Notes: generated from the letters alone by a model not told the origin. DNA of 42,214 nt from Paracoccaceae bacterium (GCA_023260655.1 JALQUU010000021.1:1-42214), one strand, 5' to 3'; numbered from the stretch's first letter, positions 7,959-17,206 are shown. A program made the numbers and translations.

Positions 7959-9533
7959 ATGATGGCAGTGAACGTGAGACATTGGCGCTCAACGGTCCGA
8001 CGCGTTGTTTACGCAGTTGGTCTCTTGTGGGTATTCGTGCTCCTCCCGATGAGCGCAATGGCCGCTCCCTATGCGGCGCTGGTGATTGATGCCCGCACGG
8101 GTGAAGTCCTGCATCAGACAAATGCGGACGCCCGCCTTCATCCCGCCTCCCTGACCAAGATGATGACGCTTTACATCGCGTTTCAGGCCATCGAACGTGG
8201 CGAAATCTCGCTCGACACAAACGTCCGGATTTCAGCCCACGCGGCGGGTCAGCCGCCGTCGAAGCTCGGGTTAAAAGCAGGTCAGACGATCAAGCTCCGC
8301 TATTTGATCCGCGCTGCAGCCGTGAAATCCGCCAATGACGCGGCAACAGCCATCGGGGAAGCGATCTCGGGTACGGAAAGTGCCTTCGCCAAACGCATGA
8401 CCCAAACCGCCCGCGCGATGGGCATGACCAAGACCACATTCAAGAACGCCAATGGCCTAACCGCAGACGGCCACCTTTCTTCGGCACGCGACATGACAAC
8501 GCTCGGCCGTCATGTGATTTATGACTATCCGCAGTATTACAACATCTTCTCCCGTCGTTCGACCGACGCAGGCATCGGAACAGTTTCAAGCACGAACCGC
8601 CGCTTCCTCGATAGCTACAAAGGCGCGGACGGGATCAAGACCGGGTACACCAGCGCCGCCGGTTTCAATCTGGTGGCCTCCGCTGAACGCGGCAACGAGC
8701 GGGTGATTGCAACTGTGTTTGGCGGGCGTTCGACCGCGGCACGGAACGCCAAGGTCGCTGAACTTCTCGATCTGGGCTTCCGCCGCGCGCCTAGTAACGC
8801 CCCACTGAAAAAGCCCGCGAGCCCGCAACTGGTCGCTCAAGCCGATATTGAAACGAGCCCGAACGCGAGCCCCTCTACCGCGCCGGATGCGCGCGGCAAA
8901 ACAATCCGCCTGGTAACAGCAGTGAAGTCGAGCCTCCGGCCGCAGGCCCGCCCGGGCGAAGCGGAACCAGCGCTTGTTATGCTGGCAATGAAAGACGATA
9001 TCCGGAATGCACTGGCCGAAGCCGTTTCCGAAAGCATCGCGGAAAACGTTCAGGTAGCTCCCCCGCCAGCCGTTCCCAAGATTAACCCGCCAACTATCGC
9101 ACGCCCGGAAAAGATCGCCTTGGCCGCCGCCGAGGAAACGGAACCTGCCAAACTGGAAGAAGTCTTGGCTGTGAACGAACCCGTCACCATGCCGGCAGTC
9201 GTTCAAACCGTCGCGGTTGCAGCGCCCGCGCCCCGTATTCCCGCCGCGCCACAGCCTGCCTTGCAGGAGGTCGTGACCCGGGTCTCCACCTCGGGTGGGC
9301 GCCATTGGGGGATCAATGTGGGGAAATTTCCGAGCCGCTATCATGCCGAAAAGGCACTGATGAAGACCGCTTTGGCGGAATCCGGCACGCTCGACGGATC
9401 GTTGAAGAAGGTCGTGGAGCGCAAAGGCGGCTACGAGGCCTCATTCCTCGGGATGACACAGGAAATGGCCGATCTCGCCTGCCGCAGGCTGCAAGCGCGC
9501 AAGATCACCTGCTTCACCATGGGGCCAGGCTGA
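7959..9533 (+). CDS. D-alanyl-D-alanine carboxypeptidase with C-terminal SPOR domain
   Basis: 524 residues. A signal peptide (VVYAVGLLWVFVLLPMSAMA) ends near residue 35, so the enzyme acts in the periplasm. Penicillin-binding motifs are SLTK (64-67), SAN (124-126) and KTG (227-229), the layout of low-molecular-mass PBP5/DacF proteins that trim the terminal D-Ala of peptidoglycan pentapeptides. A Pro/Ala-rich linker covers about 280-440. The last ~80 residues (WGINVGKFPSRYHAEKAL through RRLQARKITCFTM) form a SPOR domain, which usually binds glycan strands at the septum and suggests septal targeting. The catalytic part is certain and the SPOR call is strong. Confidence 0.93.
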   Translation: MMAVNVRHWRSTVRRVVYAVGLLWVFVLLPMSAMAAPYAALVIDARTGEVLHQTNADARLHPASLTKMMTLYIAFQAIERGEISLDTNVRISAHAAGQPPSKLGLKAGQTIKLRYLIRAAAVKSANDAATAIGEAISGTESAFAKRMTQTARAMGMTKTTFKNANGLTADGHLSSARDMTTLGRHVIYDYPQYYNIFSRRSTDAGIGTVSSTNRRFLDSYKGADGIKTGYTSAAGFNLVASAERGNERVIATVFGGRSTAARNAKVAELLDLGFRRAPSNAPLKKPASPQLVAQADIETSPNASPSTAPDARGKTIRLVTAVKSSLRPQARPGEAEPALVMLAMKDDIRNALAEAVSESIAENVQVAPPPAVPKINPPTIARPEKIALAAAEETEPAKLEEVLAVNEPVTMPAVVQTVAVAAPAPRIPAAPQPALQEVVTRVSTSGGRHWGINVGKFPSRYHAEKALMKTALAESGTLDGSLKKVVERKGGYEASFLGMTQEMADLACRRLQARKITCFTMGPG

Positions 9534-9540
9534 CGAAGGC

Positions 9541-9699
9541 TCAGCTCTTGGGGCGGTCGTCGTAATCGCTGTTGAGGATGCGGCGCGCATCACCTTCCAG
9601 GTCATCGTATTGATTGGTCCGAACGGTGAAGACGAAGAACAAGAGCCCCGCCCCGCCGAGCAGCAACGAGATCGGGATGAGATAGCTGAGGACGCTCAT
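9541..9699 (-). CDS. ccoS: cbb3 oxidase assembly protein CcoS
   Basis: 52 residues: MSVLSYLIPISLLLGGAGLL, then FFVFTVRTNQYDDLEGDA and RRILNSDYDDR. A single membrane helix is followed by the conserved QYDDLEGDA--IL motif of CcoS/FixS, which is needed to load cofactors into cytochrome cbb3 oxidase. It is the last gene of ccoGHIS, starting 9 bases after the ccoI stop. Its stop is 7 bases from the convergent carboxypeptidase stop. Confidence 0.95.
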   Translation of the reverse strand: MSVLSYLIPISLLLGGAGLLFFVFTVRTNQYDDLEGDARRILNSDYDDRPKS

Positions 9700-9708
9700 T
9701 GCTCTTCC

Positions 9709-11895
9709 TTATTTCAAACGCAGCGCGTTCAGGGACACAGTGATCGACGATGTCGACATTGCCAATGCGGCAATCAGCGGCGAGCAAAGCCCGGCAATAG
9801 CCAGCGGCACGGCAATGATATTGTAAACCGTCGCTACTTGGAAATTTTCGCGAATACGCTGCGTCGCTTTCCCCGCCACTTTGATCGCTTCGGCCAACGG
9901 CGAAAGATCGGTTCCGAGAAGCACAATATCCGAGGCAACGCGTGCGGCATCGAGCGCGGAAGCCGGAGAGACCGAGACATGCGCCGCAGCAAGCGCCGCC
10001 GTATCGTTCAGGCCATCACCAACCATGAGCACCTTTTTTCCCTCCTCGTGGAGCTGTGCAATCCGCGCGGCCTTATCGCCCGGCAATGCTTCCGCAACCC
10101 ACTGCGCGATACCCAAGCGCTGCGCCAGCGCTTCCACTGCGCCTGCGCTGTCACCAGACATCATGATGACCTCAAGGTCGGAAGCCTGCAGGGCAGTAAC
10201 CGCTTCTTGCGCTCCGGGGCGAAGGCGATCCGAGAAGGTGATTTCCAAAGGCGGTTCACCGTCAACGGCCAACCAAGCCGCAGTGTTTCCGGATGCCTTA
10301 GCACCAACCCACTGAGCGCGGCCCAAACGCACCTGCCGCCCTTGCCAGAGGCCCTCGGCGCCATAACCCGGAACTTCCCGGGCACCCTCCAGCACCGCAG
10401 CTTTCACACCACGCGCCTCAAGCGCGCCTCGCAAAGCGAGGCTCAAGGGATGCAAAGAAACCGTGGCCAAACCGAGAGCAATCATCAGATCGCGCGTTCC
10501 GAGATGATCCAGCTCCCGGACCTCCGGAGTGCCCGCCGTGAGCGTGCCCGTCTTGTCGAAAACCACGGTATCCGCCTGTGCAAGCCGCTCCAGCGCCGTG
10601 GCATCCTTGATCAGGAGCCCCTTCTTGAACAAATGCCCGGAAGCCGCCGTTGTCACGGCTGGAACCGCCAACACCAAGGCACAGGGGCAGGTAATAATGA
10701 GCACCGCAGACGCGATGTTGAGCGATATCCGGACATCCCAAGAATAGAGATACCAACCAACAAACGCCAAGGCGGCAAGGATATGTACACCGGGCGCGTA
10801 GAGTTTGGCCGCAGCATCCGCGAGAGACGTGTAGCGCGACCGCCCGGACTCAGCGATCGCAACGAGATCGGCCATCCGATGCAGAGATGTATCCTGACCA
10901 ACAGCCGTCGCCTTCAATGTTAGCGGGCCTGTTAGGTTCACCTCACCGGCACTCACGATCATCCCCGGCTCCGCAAAGATCGGGCGGGTCTCGCCTGTGA
11001 TGAGTGAGCGGTCAATCTCCGAAAACCCTTCAAGGATCTCCCCGTCGACAGGCATCCTCCCACCGGGCCGAACCAAAATCAGGTCCCCAACCCTCAACTC
11101 GGAAACGGGAACGGTTCGCTCAGCGCCCGCCTCCAACCGCACAGCGCGAGGAACTTCCAAAGCGGCCAGCTCCTGTGCTGCCGAACGCGCAATGGCTCGT
11201 GTGCGGTAATCCAGATAGCGGCCAGTCAATAGGAAGAACGTCAGCGTAAGTGACGCGTCAAAATAGGCGTGATGCCCCGAGAGCATGGTCTCCCAAAGCG
11301 ACGTGACGAGCGCCAAAGAGATCGCCAGAACGATTGGCACATCCATGTTCAAGCACTTGTTTTGAAGAGCGCTCCACGCGCTCTTGATGAACGGCTGACC
11401 TGAAAACGCGATAGTCGGAAACGCTATCGCTGCTGAAATCCAGTGGAACATGTCCCGCGTCGCACCATCGGCACCGGACCAGACCGAGACAGAAAGCAGC
11501 ATGACATTCATCGACGCAAAACCCGCCACAGCAAGCCGCATCAACAGATCCCGGCCAGCCTTATCCTGTGACGTCGCCGCGAGAGTGCCCGCATCCAACT
11601 CGTAGGCCTCGTATCCGGCCGCATTGATCAAGCCGATGATTTCTTCCGGCGACACATACGGGTCCGCCTCGACGAGCGCTCGCTTCAGCGTCAGGTTCAC
11701 GCGGGCCGAATTGACGCCCGGGTGCGCAGAAAGCGCGCGCTCCAACGTCGAAATACATGCACCGCAATGCACACCCGGAACCGAAATCGCGAGCTTTGCC
11801 TCCTTCGGAACATCCCGCTGCGCAATGTCTTCCGCGCCAGGAGCTGCAATGCACGCAGGACAAGCCGAGATAGAAGGACGCATCGTTGCGGTCAT
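9709..11895 (-). CDS. ccoI: copper-exporting P1B ATPase CcoI
   Basis: 728 residues. An N-terminal Cys-rich piece (SACPACIAAPG) is followed by a heavy-metal-associated domain with VHCGACISTLE, eight predicted membrane helices, the actuator motif LITGETRP, the metal-transport motif TCPCALVLAVP, the phosphorylation site DKTGT, the nucleotide-site His-Pro (SLHPLSLAL) and the hinge VGDGLNDTAAL. This is the CopA2/FixI type that moves Cu(I) to the periplasm for the CuB centre of cbb3 oxidase. Its position between ccoH and ccoS fixes the assignment over a detoxifying CopA. Confidence 0.95.
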   Translation of the reverse strand: MTATMRPSISACPACIAAPGAEDIAQRDVPKEAKLAISVPGVHCGACISTLERALSAHPGVNSARVNLTLKRALVEADPYVSPEEIIGLINAAGYEAYELDAGTLAATSQDKAGRDLLMRLAVAGFASMNVMLLSVSVWSGADGATRDMFHWISAAIAFPTIAFSGQPFIKSAWSALQNKCLNMDVPIVLAISLALVTSLWETMLSGHHAYFDASLTLTFFLLTGRYLDYRTRAIARSAAQELAALEVPRAVRLEAGAERTVPVSELRVGDLILVRPGGRMPVDGEILEGFSEIDRSLITGETRPIFAEPGMIVSAGEVNLTGPLTLKATAVGQDTSLHRMADLVAIAESGRSRYTSLADAAAKLYAPGVHILAALAFVGWYLYSWDVRISLNIASAVLIITCPCALVLAVPAVTTAASGHLFKKGLLIKDATALERLAQADTVVFDKTGTLTAGTPEVRELDHLGTRDLMIALGLATVSLHPLSLALRGALEARGVKAAVLEGAREVPGYGAEGLWQGRQVRLGRAQWVGAKASGNTAAWLAVDGEPPLEITFSDRLRPGAQEAVTALQASDLEVIMMSGDSAGAVEALAQRLGIAQWVAEALPGDKAARIAQLHEEGKKVLMVGDGLNDTAALAAAHVSVSPASALDAARVASDIVLLGTDLSPLAEAIKVAGKATQRIRENFQVATVYNIIAVPLAIAGLCSPLIAALAMSTSSITVSLNALRLK

Positions 11896-11901
11896 GGCCG
11901 C

Positions 11902-12357
11902 TTACCCCTTGATGTGAAGTGCCCGCGTTTGCGAAAATTCGGTTCCGTTCTGGGAGACCGCAGTCAATCTCAGATTCCAGTTGCCCGGAGCAAGATCAAC
12001 TTTCGCAACGTAAGCCGAGCCGTCGAAACGCCACTGCGGCGTTACGCCCTGAGTTTGCGTGGTGGGACGGCCGATAACCGCTTCCAGCCCGCCCACCAGA
12101 AGCGGGGCACCTTGCGCATCCTTGAAGGCAAGGCGGATTTCACCTTGTTGATGCTCGACAGCTAGCGTCCACCCCAAGGCCTCTTGAGCGGCCTTGCGGC
12201 TATTGAACTCCTGGCTCGCAATGTAGCTGTTCTTCACCTCAAGGCCTGGGAAGGTCTTTACCGCGTTGACGGCCATGACGACGTTGACCGCGATAATGAC
12301 GCCGAATGCACCGACGAACCCGATCAAAACGTGTTTACCTTTGATCTCGCGGACCAT
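11902..12357 (-). CDS. ccoH: cbb3 oxidase assembly protein CcoH (FixH)
   Basis: 151 residues with one N-terminal membrane helix (HVLIGFVGAFGVIIAVNVVM) and a periplasmic FixH domain: VKNSYIASQEFNSRKAAQEA, LGWTLAVEHQQGEI and LAPGNWNLRLTA. FixH/CcoH stays with the cbb3 complex during assembly. Start and upstream stop overlap as TGATG, so translation is coupled to ccoG. It is 6 bases from ccoI. Confidence 0.93.
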   Translation of the reverse strand: MVREIKGKHVLIGFVGAFGVIIAVNVVMAVNAVKTFPGLEVKNSYIASQEFNSRKAAQEALGWTLAVEHQQGEIRLAFKDAQGAPLLVGGLEAVIGRPTTQTQGVTPQWRFDGSAYVAKVDLAPGNWNLRLTAVSQNGTEFSQTRALHIKG

Positions 12358-13790
12358 CAGTTCGCTCTCCCGTTAAAGATCGTGTCCTTATAGACGCGAT
12401 CTCCGTTACCAATATCTTCAACCCACAAACGAACGTCATGACGTTCGCTTTCCGCCGGAACAGAGCCTTTGGGGGCCGTGATGTAGACGCGCTGGATATG
12501 CATCGTGTCGGCCGGCACGGTTACGTTACCGTAATCCGTTCCCTCTAGGCTCACACGCAAAGCAAGGTCACCCTTCACTGTCACGCGGAAGGTCCGAGGC
12601 TCGCCGTGCTTGTTTCTGATCCGGACGTCGTAGGTGTTGCGAACAGACCCGTCCGACAAAGTAACGAAGATCGGGTTCCGGACCGGAGCCACGGTCATGT
12701 CGATATCCTGACGAATGAACAACGCAACGAGCAGACCCACACCCACCAGAGACCAAAGGGTGGTGTAGAGAATTGTGCGGGGGCGGAAGATGTGCTTCCA
12801 GATCGGCTTTGGCGGCTTACCCGCACGCTCGTTCACCTCATCGGTTAACGCCATGTAATCGATGAGCCCGCGGGGCTTGCCGATCTTGGCCATCACATCA
12901 TCGCAGGCATCGATACAGAGCGCACAGGTGATGCACTCCAACTGCTGACCATTGCGGATATCGATGCCCACGGGGCAGACGTTCACACAGGCCATACAGT
13001 CGATACAATCGCCCTGACCCTCCGATATCTCGCCCTTTTTCAGCTTCCCGCGCGGCTCACCGCGCCATTCGCGATACCCGACAACCAATGTATCCTCATC
13101 CATCATAGCCGCCTGAATCCGTGGCCAGGGGCAGGCGTAGATGCAGATTTGTTCTCGGGCGAAGCCGCCGAAGAAGAAAGTGGTGGCTGTGAGGATGAAC
13201 ATGGTGGTGTAGGCAACAGGGTGTGCCTGACCGGTTAACAGGTCGCGCGCGAGGGTGGGGGCGTCGGTGAAATAGAAGACCCACGCACCGCCTGTGGCGA
13301 GGCCGATGAGGAGCCACAGGGTCCACTTCGTGAGGCGCAAACGGGCCTTCCGGACATCCCATTTCTTCTGGTGATGGAGCCGCAAGCGGGCGTTCCGATC
13401 CCCCTCAACCCACCGTTCTACAAGGATAAAAAGGTCGGTCCAGACGGTCTGGGGGCAGGCGTAACCACACCAGACGCGACCGGCGGCAGAGGTGAAGAGG
13501 AAGAGGCCAAGCCCCGCCATCACAAGAAGGCCCGCGATGAAATAGAACTCATGGGGCCAGATTTCGATCCAGAAGAAGAAGAACCGACGATTCGCCATGT
13601 CGACGAGCACCGCCTGATCGGGGAGAGAGGGGCCACGGTCCCACCGGATCCACGGGGTAATGTAGTAGATCCCAAGGGTGACGATCATAATCAACCATTT
13701 GAGATTACGAAACTTTCCCGACACGCGGCGCGGGAAAATCGGCTCCCGAGCGGCATAGAGGGAGGGCGGTGCTTCAGGGGTCGTGGACAC
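12357..13790 (-). CDS. ccoG: cbb3 oxidase accessory iron-sulfur protein CcoG (RdxA/FixG)
   Basis: 477 residues, a polytopic membrane protein with two 4Fe-4S sites: CIDCMACVNVCP (residues 262-272) and CITCALCIDACD (286-297), plus the conserved membrane motifs CGYACPQTVWTDLF (108-121) and CIYACPWPRIQAAM. The C-terminal ~100 residues form an Ig-like periplasmic domain. CcoG reduces copper during CuB insertion in cbb3 oxidase. It is the first gene of ccoGHIS, with an FNR box centred about 73 bases upstream of its start. In this genome it is separated from ccoNOQP by 4.7 kb. Confidence 0.95.
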   Translation of the reverse strand: MSTTPEAPPSLYAAREPIFPRRVSGKFRNLKWLIMIVTLGIYYITPWIRWDRGPSLPDQAVLVDMANRRFFFFWIEIWPHEFYFIAGLLVMAGLGLFLFTSAAGRVWCGYACPQTVWTDLFILVERWVEGDRNARLRLHHQKKWDVRKARLRLTKWTLWLLIGLATGGAWVFYFTDAPTLARDLLTGQAHPVAYTTMFILTATTFFFGGFAREQICIYACPWPRIQAAMMDEDTLVVGYREWRGEPRGKLKKGEISEGQGDCIDCMACVNVCPVGIDIRNGQQLECITCALCIDACDDVMAKIGKPRGLIDYMALTDEVNERAGKPPKPIWKHIFRPRTILYTTLWSLVGVGLLVALFIRQDIDMTVAPVRNPIFVTLSDGSVRNTYDVRIRNKHGEPRTFRVTVKGDLALRVSLEGTDYGNVTVPADTMHIQRVYITAPKGSVPAESERHDVRLWVEDIGNGDRVYKDTIFNGRAN

Positions 13791-13856
13791 GGATTCACTC
13801 CGGAAAAATGAGACTTCTCGTTGTGGCCCTTTTGCCCTGCCCCGCCAGCCGGAACA

Positions 13857-13870
13857 TTGACCTGCATCAA
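13857..13870. promoter_or_regulatory. FNR box upstream of ccoG
   Basis: TTGAC-CTGC-ATCAA differs from TTGAT-N4-ATCAA by one base. It is centred about 73 bases before the ccoG start, a spacing compatible with an activator site near -41.5 of a promoter. It should be read by the FnrL protein encoded at 24430-25176. Confidence 0.85.
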
Positions 13871-13934
13871 ATTCTACATTTTTGGTTCATGTTCAGCGCG
13901 GAGGGGGCGGATTCGCCCCAACCCCATTTCCGAA

Positions 13935-13978
13935 GCGTATGGATTGCGTCTGGATTGCGTATGGCAAGCGTCATGACG
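13935..13978 (+). repeat. four imperfect 11-bp tandem units
   Basis: Consecutive units GCGTATGGATT, GCGTCTGGATT, GCGTATGGCAA and GCGTCATGACG lie between the ccoG FNR box and the R-M genes. The 11-base period is about one helical turn, so it could be a protein-binding array or a duplication scar. The first three units are clear; the fourth shares little beyond GCGT. Confidence 0.6.
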
Positions 13979-14070
13979 TTGGGGATGACGTGAAACCATG
14001 AAAGCCTTTAACCATGCCTTAACTTTTTTGTTCTAAGCTAAGAGAACGACAAGCCACCGGAATACCAACA

Positions 14071-15189
14071 ATCAAGCCTTCGATATTTTCGTTCTTCGCT
14101 GGCGCAGGCTTTCTTGATCTCGGATTCGAGCCAGGCGGCTTTGACGTTGCGTACTTGAATGAGTACCATCAGCCATTTCTAGAAGGCTACAAACACTCTC
14201 GCAGCAAATTGAAGCTTCCGCCTCCACGTCATGGCTATTTTCAAGGCAGCATCGAGGATGTAGACCCGAAGGCGCTGGCCAAACATATCGAAAAAGAGCG
14301 CGAGAGCGGTCATCAGGTTGGTTTTATTGGCGCCCCCCCCTGCCCGGACTTTTCTGTCGCCGGAAAGAACCGTGGCCATCACGGTGAAAATGGTCGGCTG
14401 TCACGGACATATGCCAATCTGATTGCCGAGCTAAAGCCAGACTTCTTCCTCTTTGAAAATGTCAAAGGACTATACCGGACCAAGAAGCACAGGGCGTTTT
14501 TCGAAGAAATGAAAGCAAACCTGCGGGACGGCGGATACAGCCTTCATGAACGACTAATCAACGCTATAGAATACGGTGCGCCTCAGGATCGTGAGCGCAT
14601 CATTCTCGTTGGTTTCATGAATGGACGCCTACCAACTTCCTTTGATTGGGGCGAACGACCCTACCCTAACAGAACGGCGTTTGACTACCCATGGCCCGCG
14701 AAGTCGGCATTTGTCGAAGATAGCCAGCGCGAGCGACCTAACTCCATACCGCTAGAGCTAACGGTGCAGCACTGGTTTGAACGAAATGACGTGTCAAACC
14801 ACCCTAATGCCCGCCACTGCTTCACGCCAAGGGCAGGACTCTCGCGTTTTCTAAGCGTCGAAGAGGGCGATGATAGCAAGAAGTCGTACAAGCGCCTGCA
14901 TCGTTGGCGTTATTCGCCCACCGCTGCCTACGGAAATAATGAGGTGCACCTCCACCCCTACCTCGCTCGGCGCATAAGTGTTTCCGAGGCACTAGCGATA
15001 AAATCATTGCCAAAAGAATTTGAATTGCCTGCAAGCATGACACTCTCTGACATGTTCAAAACGGTTGGCAACGGCGTTCCATTCCTCGCAGCTTTAGGGT
15101 TATCTAATTCCATATTGCACCACCTAGGATCAGTCGATGCGCGTTACAGCAAGCAACATAGTTTGGGCGATCAACAATCTGCCGCGTGA
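14071..15189 (+). CDS. DNA (cytosine-5) methyltransferase without a normal start codon
   Basis: C5-methyltransferase motifs in order: motif I FSFFAGAGFLDLGFE, motif IV APPCPDFSVAGKNRG (catalytic Cys; PCPDFS replaces the common PCQ-FS), motif VI FLFENVKGL, motif VIII APQDRERIILVGF, a target-recognition region, and motif X TVGNGVPFLAAL. It is the modification half of a type II system. The first in-frame ATG (14155) lies after motif I, so initiation there would give a dead enzyme. The frame is open from 14023, but no ATG, GTG or TTG precedes motif I; only ATA (14062, 14083) and ATC (14071) are available. The start shown, ATC-AAG-CCT, is a guess at a mutated ATG. Its 3' end overlaps the restriction gene by 53 bases. 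GC content is lower than that of its neighbours, suggesting transfer. Confidence 0.8.
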   Translation: MKPSIFSFFAGAGFLDLGFEPGGFDVAYLNEYHQPFLEGYKHSRSKLKLPPPRHGYFQGSIEDVDPKALAKHIEKERESGHQVGFIGAPPCPDFSVAGKNRGHHGENGRLSRTYANLIAELKPDFFLFENVKGLYRTKKHRAFFEEMKANLRDGGYSLHERLINAIEYGAPQDRERIILVGFMNGRLPTSFDWGERPYPNRTAFDYPWPAKSAFVEDSQRERPNSIPLELTVQHWFERNDVSNHPNARHCFTPRAGLSRFLSVEEGDDSKKSYKRLHRWRYSPTAAYGNNEVHLHPYLARRISVSEALAIKSLPKEFELPASMTLSDMFKTVGNGVPFLAALGLSNSILHHLGSVDARYSKQHSLGDQQSAA

Positions 15190-16213
15190 CCGTGAGTACA
15201 ACTACCCTAACGCCGCGACAAAAGGACGGATCGTAATCCACAGGATTCTTGAACCGGAAGGGCCAATAGAGTTCAAGCGCTACGACCCCAATAGGGGCGA
15301 ACGGCTGAGCGACAAGAAAGTTGAAACCATTTCTTCGGCTATGGTTTCTCGGCTTGCAAATGCAATTCTGGAAGGCAAGCCTGTGAACGTCGACCGCGTT
15401 TTTGGGGCGAGTTACAACACTCGATCCGTGCTGCAGGCGTTACTTGCGCACACGCCCCAATTCTACATGTGCAAGCCTGGACGGATTGAACAAAACGGCT
15501 CAAATTCGAGACTCAAGCCGGGGCACAAGCATATGTTGTTCCTACCAAACGAGCCCCATGAGCCCAACAAAATCTTCTGGAAAGATGTTGACCTAGCAAT
15601 TTCTGAACTCGCTGTTCCTGATGTAGCGTATCAAGGTTTCGCGCCTGACACACTTCCTGTTGACCGTGAAATGAATATCGAGCAGCAAAGAAGACATGCT
15701 CAGATTCAAATCGCTTTAGTTTTGATTGGGAACCAACTTTGCTTCCGCACTTGGGTGGCGGCGAACGATAGATCGATCAAGTACGGTGACAAAACAATAT
15801 CCCAAATGGACGGTGTCATAGACAGCCTTTCAAACGAGCGCATCCTAAGCGGATACGCCGATGCAGTGGACGCAGCACGCCTGATCGACTGCATCTGGTT
15901 TAGAAACGGTCGACTAATGCCTGCCATGTTGGAGGTAGAACATAGCACAGGCGTAACGTCCGGCCTCACTAGAATGAAGGGGTTCTACGACCTTGGCCCC
16001 GCCTTGCGAGACATCCGATGGACAATTGTCGCTCCTGACGAGGATCGAGAAAAGGTGGTTAGGGAAGCAAATCGGGATCAGTTCAAGCCACTGAACACGC
16101 GATTTTTTCCATACTCGGCTGTTGAGGAACTCTATTCGCTTTGTGAGCGCAGAAAACCAAAAGGAATCACAGATGAGTTCTTGGATGCGTTCATGGAACC
16201 TTGCGTTCACTGA
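15137..16213 (+). CDS. probable type II restriction endonuclease
   Basis: 358 residues. The C-terminal half shows a layout I recognise from PD-(D/E)xK restriction enzymes: a helix with Glu182 and IQIALVLIGNQL, then FRTWVAANDRS, then ARLIDCIWFRNGRLMPAMLE with Asp251 and the EVEHSTGVTSGL motif (Glu266 and Glu268), where ExE replaces ExK. The N-terminal ~170 residues are not recognised and may hold target recognition. Start ATG 15137 lies inside the end of the methyltransferase gene in another frame, a common R-M arrangement. Codon and base use match the methyltransferase, not the cco genes. The recognition sequence is unknown. The frame is intact, which matters because the partner start codon looks lost. 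Confidence 0.75.
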   Translation: MRVTASNIVWAINNLPRDREYNYPNAATKGRIVIHRILEPEGPIEFKRYDPNRGERLSDKKVETISSAMVSRLANAILEGKPVNVDRVFGASYNTRSVLQALLAHTPQFYMCKPGRIEQNGSNSRLKPGHKHMLFLPNEPHEPNKIFWKDVDLAISELAVPDVAYQGFAPDTLPVDREMNIEQQRRHAQIQIALVLIGNQLCFRTWVAANDRSIKYGDKTISQMDGVIDSLSNERILSGYADAVDAARLIDCIWFRNGRLMPAMLEVEHSTGVTSGLTRMKGFYDLGPALRDIRWTIVAPDEDREKVVREANRDQFKPLNTRFFPYSAVEELYSLCERRKPKGITDEFLDAFMEPCVH

Positions 16214-16225
16214 TCGCCATAACAG

Positions 16226-17206
16226 TTAGGCGCTTTCCGCCACCTCCGCCAGCAACTCGAAGGAGCGTACCCGCTTCTCGGGGTCGTGGATCGCTCCCGA
16301 GAAGATGATCTCGTCGGGTGCGTAGCGGCTCACTAGCTCGTTCAACCGCTCTTTCGCCGCCCTAGGGCTTCCGGTGACGGAGACCGACAGGGCGTGGTCG
16401 ACCTGACGGCGGATGTGCGGGGGGATTTCCGAGAGATCGCTGGTCGGGCGCGGGAGGGGGCCGGGGGTGCCCATGCGGAGGCGGGCGAAGGCCAGAAGTT
16501 GCGAGGAGCGGAGGAAGTGGGCCTCGGCGTCGGTTTCGGCGAGGAAGGCGCCTGCGGCCATCATGGCGTAGGGGGCATCGAGGAAGCGCGAGGGCTGGAA
16601 GGTGGCGCGGTAGGTGGCGAGCGCATCGTCGAGCGCATCGGGGGCGAAGTGGGAGGCGAAGGCGTAGGGCAGGCCGAGGTAGGCGGCGAGTTGGGCACCG
16701 TAGAGGGAGGAGCCGAGGATCCAGAGGGGGACTTCGGTGCCGGTGCCGGGAATGGCGCGGACGGGGGCATCGGCGGCGGTGGTAGAGAGGTAGCCTGCGA
16801 GTTCGATGACATCGTTGGGGAAGGTGTCTTCCTGCACCATGTGGCGGCGGAGCGCGCGGGCGGTGGCCATATCGGTGCCGGGGGCGCGGCCGAGGCCGAG
16901 GTCGATCCGGCCGGGGTAGAGGGTGGCGAGGGTGCCGAATTGCTCGGCGATGACGAGGGGAGAGTGGTTGGGGAGCATGATGCCACCTGCGCCGACGCGG
17001 ATGGTGGAGGTGGCGGCGGCGACGTGGGAGATCACGAGGGAGGTGGCGGCAGAGGCGATGCCGGGCATGTTGTGGTGTTCGGCCAGCCAGAAGCGGGTGT
17101 ATCCGGCGGCTTCGGCAGCTTGGGCAAGGCGGGCGGAATTGTGGATCGCGTCGCGCGCGGTGCCGCCTTCGGGGATGGGGGAGAGATCGAGAATGGAGAT
17201 GCGCAT
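16226..17206 (-). CDS. LLM-class flavin-dependent oxidoreductase (MsnO8 type)
   Basis: 326 residues, a luciferase-like TIM barrel. It shows the family start [20 protein letters not shown], then [40 protein letters not shown] and [16 protein letters not shown]. These proteins use reduced FMN or F420; in proteobacteria FMN is likely. No specific substrate can be assigned. It is convergent with the restriction gene (12 bases between stops). Its own start is about 240 bases from an FNR box at 17443, the only obvious signal in that gap. Base composition returns to high GC here, so this is outside the R-M island. Confidence 0.88.
   Translation of the reverse strand: MRISILDLSPIPEGGTARDAIHNSARLAQAAEAAGYTRFWLAEHHNMPGIASAATSLVISHVAAATSTIRVGAGGIMLPNHSPLVIAEQFGTLATLYPGRIDLGLGRAPGTDMATARALRRHMVQEDTFPNDVIELAGYLSTTAADAPVRAIPGTGTEVPLWILGSSLYGAQLAAYLGLPYAFASHFAPDALDDALATYRATFQPSRFLDAPYAMMAAGAFLAETDAEAHFLRSSQLLAFARLRMGTPGPLPRPTSDLSEIPPHIRRQVDHALSVSVTGSPRAAKERLNELVSRYAPDEIIFSGAIHDPEKRVRSFELLAEVAESA

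Noticed and set aside
9610-10923. 437-codon plus-strand frame across ccoI
   Set aside because: Antisense of a clear P-type ATPase with no recognisable protein features.
13769-13993. 74-codon plus-strand frame before the R-M genes
   Set aside because: It overlaps the ccoG start, the FNR box and the tandem repeat, and has no support as a gene; a controller protein would show a helix-turn-helix, and none is seen.
13900-16225. Possible insertion sequence or integrase carrying the R-M genes
   Set aside because: No transposase, integrase, tRNA target or terminal inverted repeats were found around the island.
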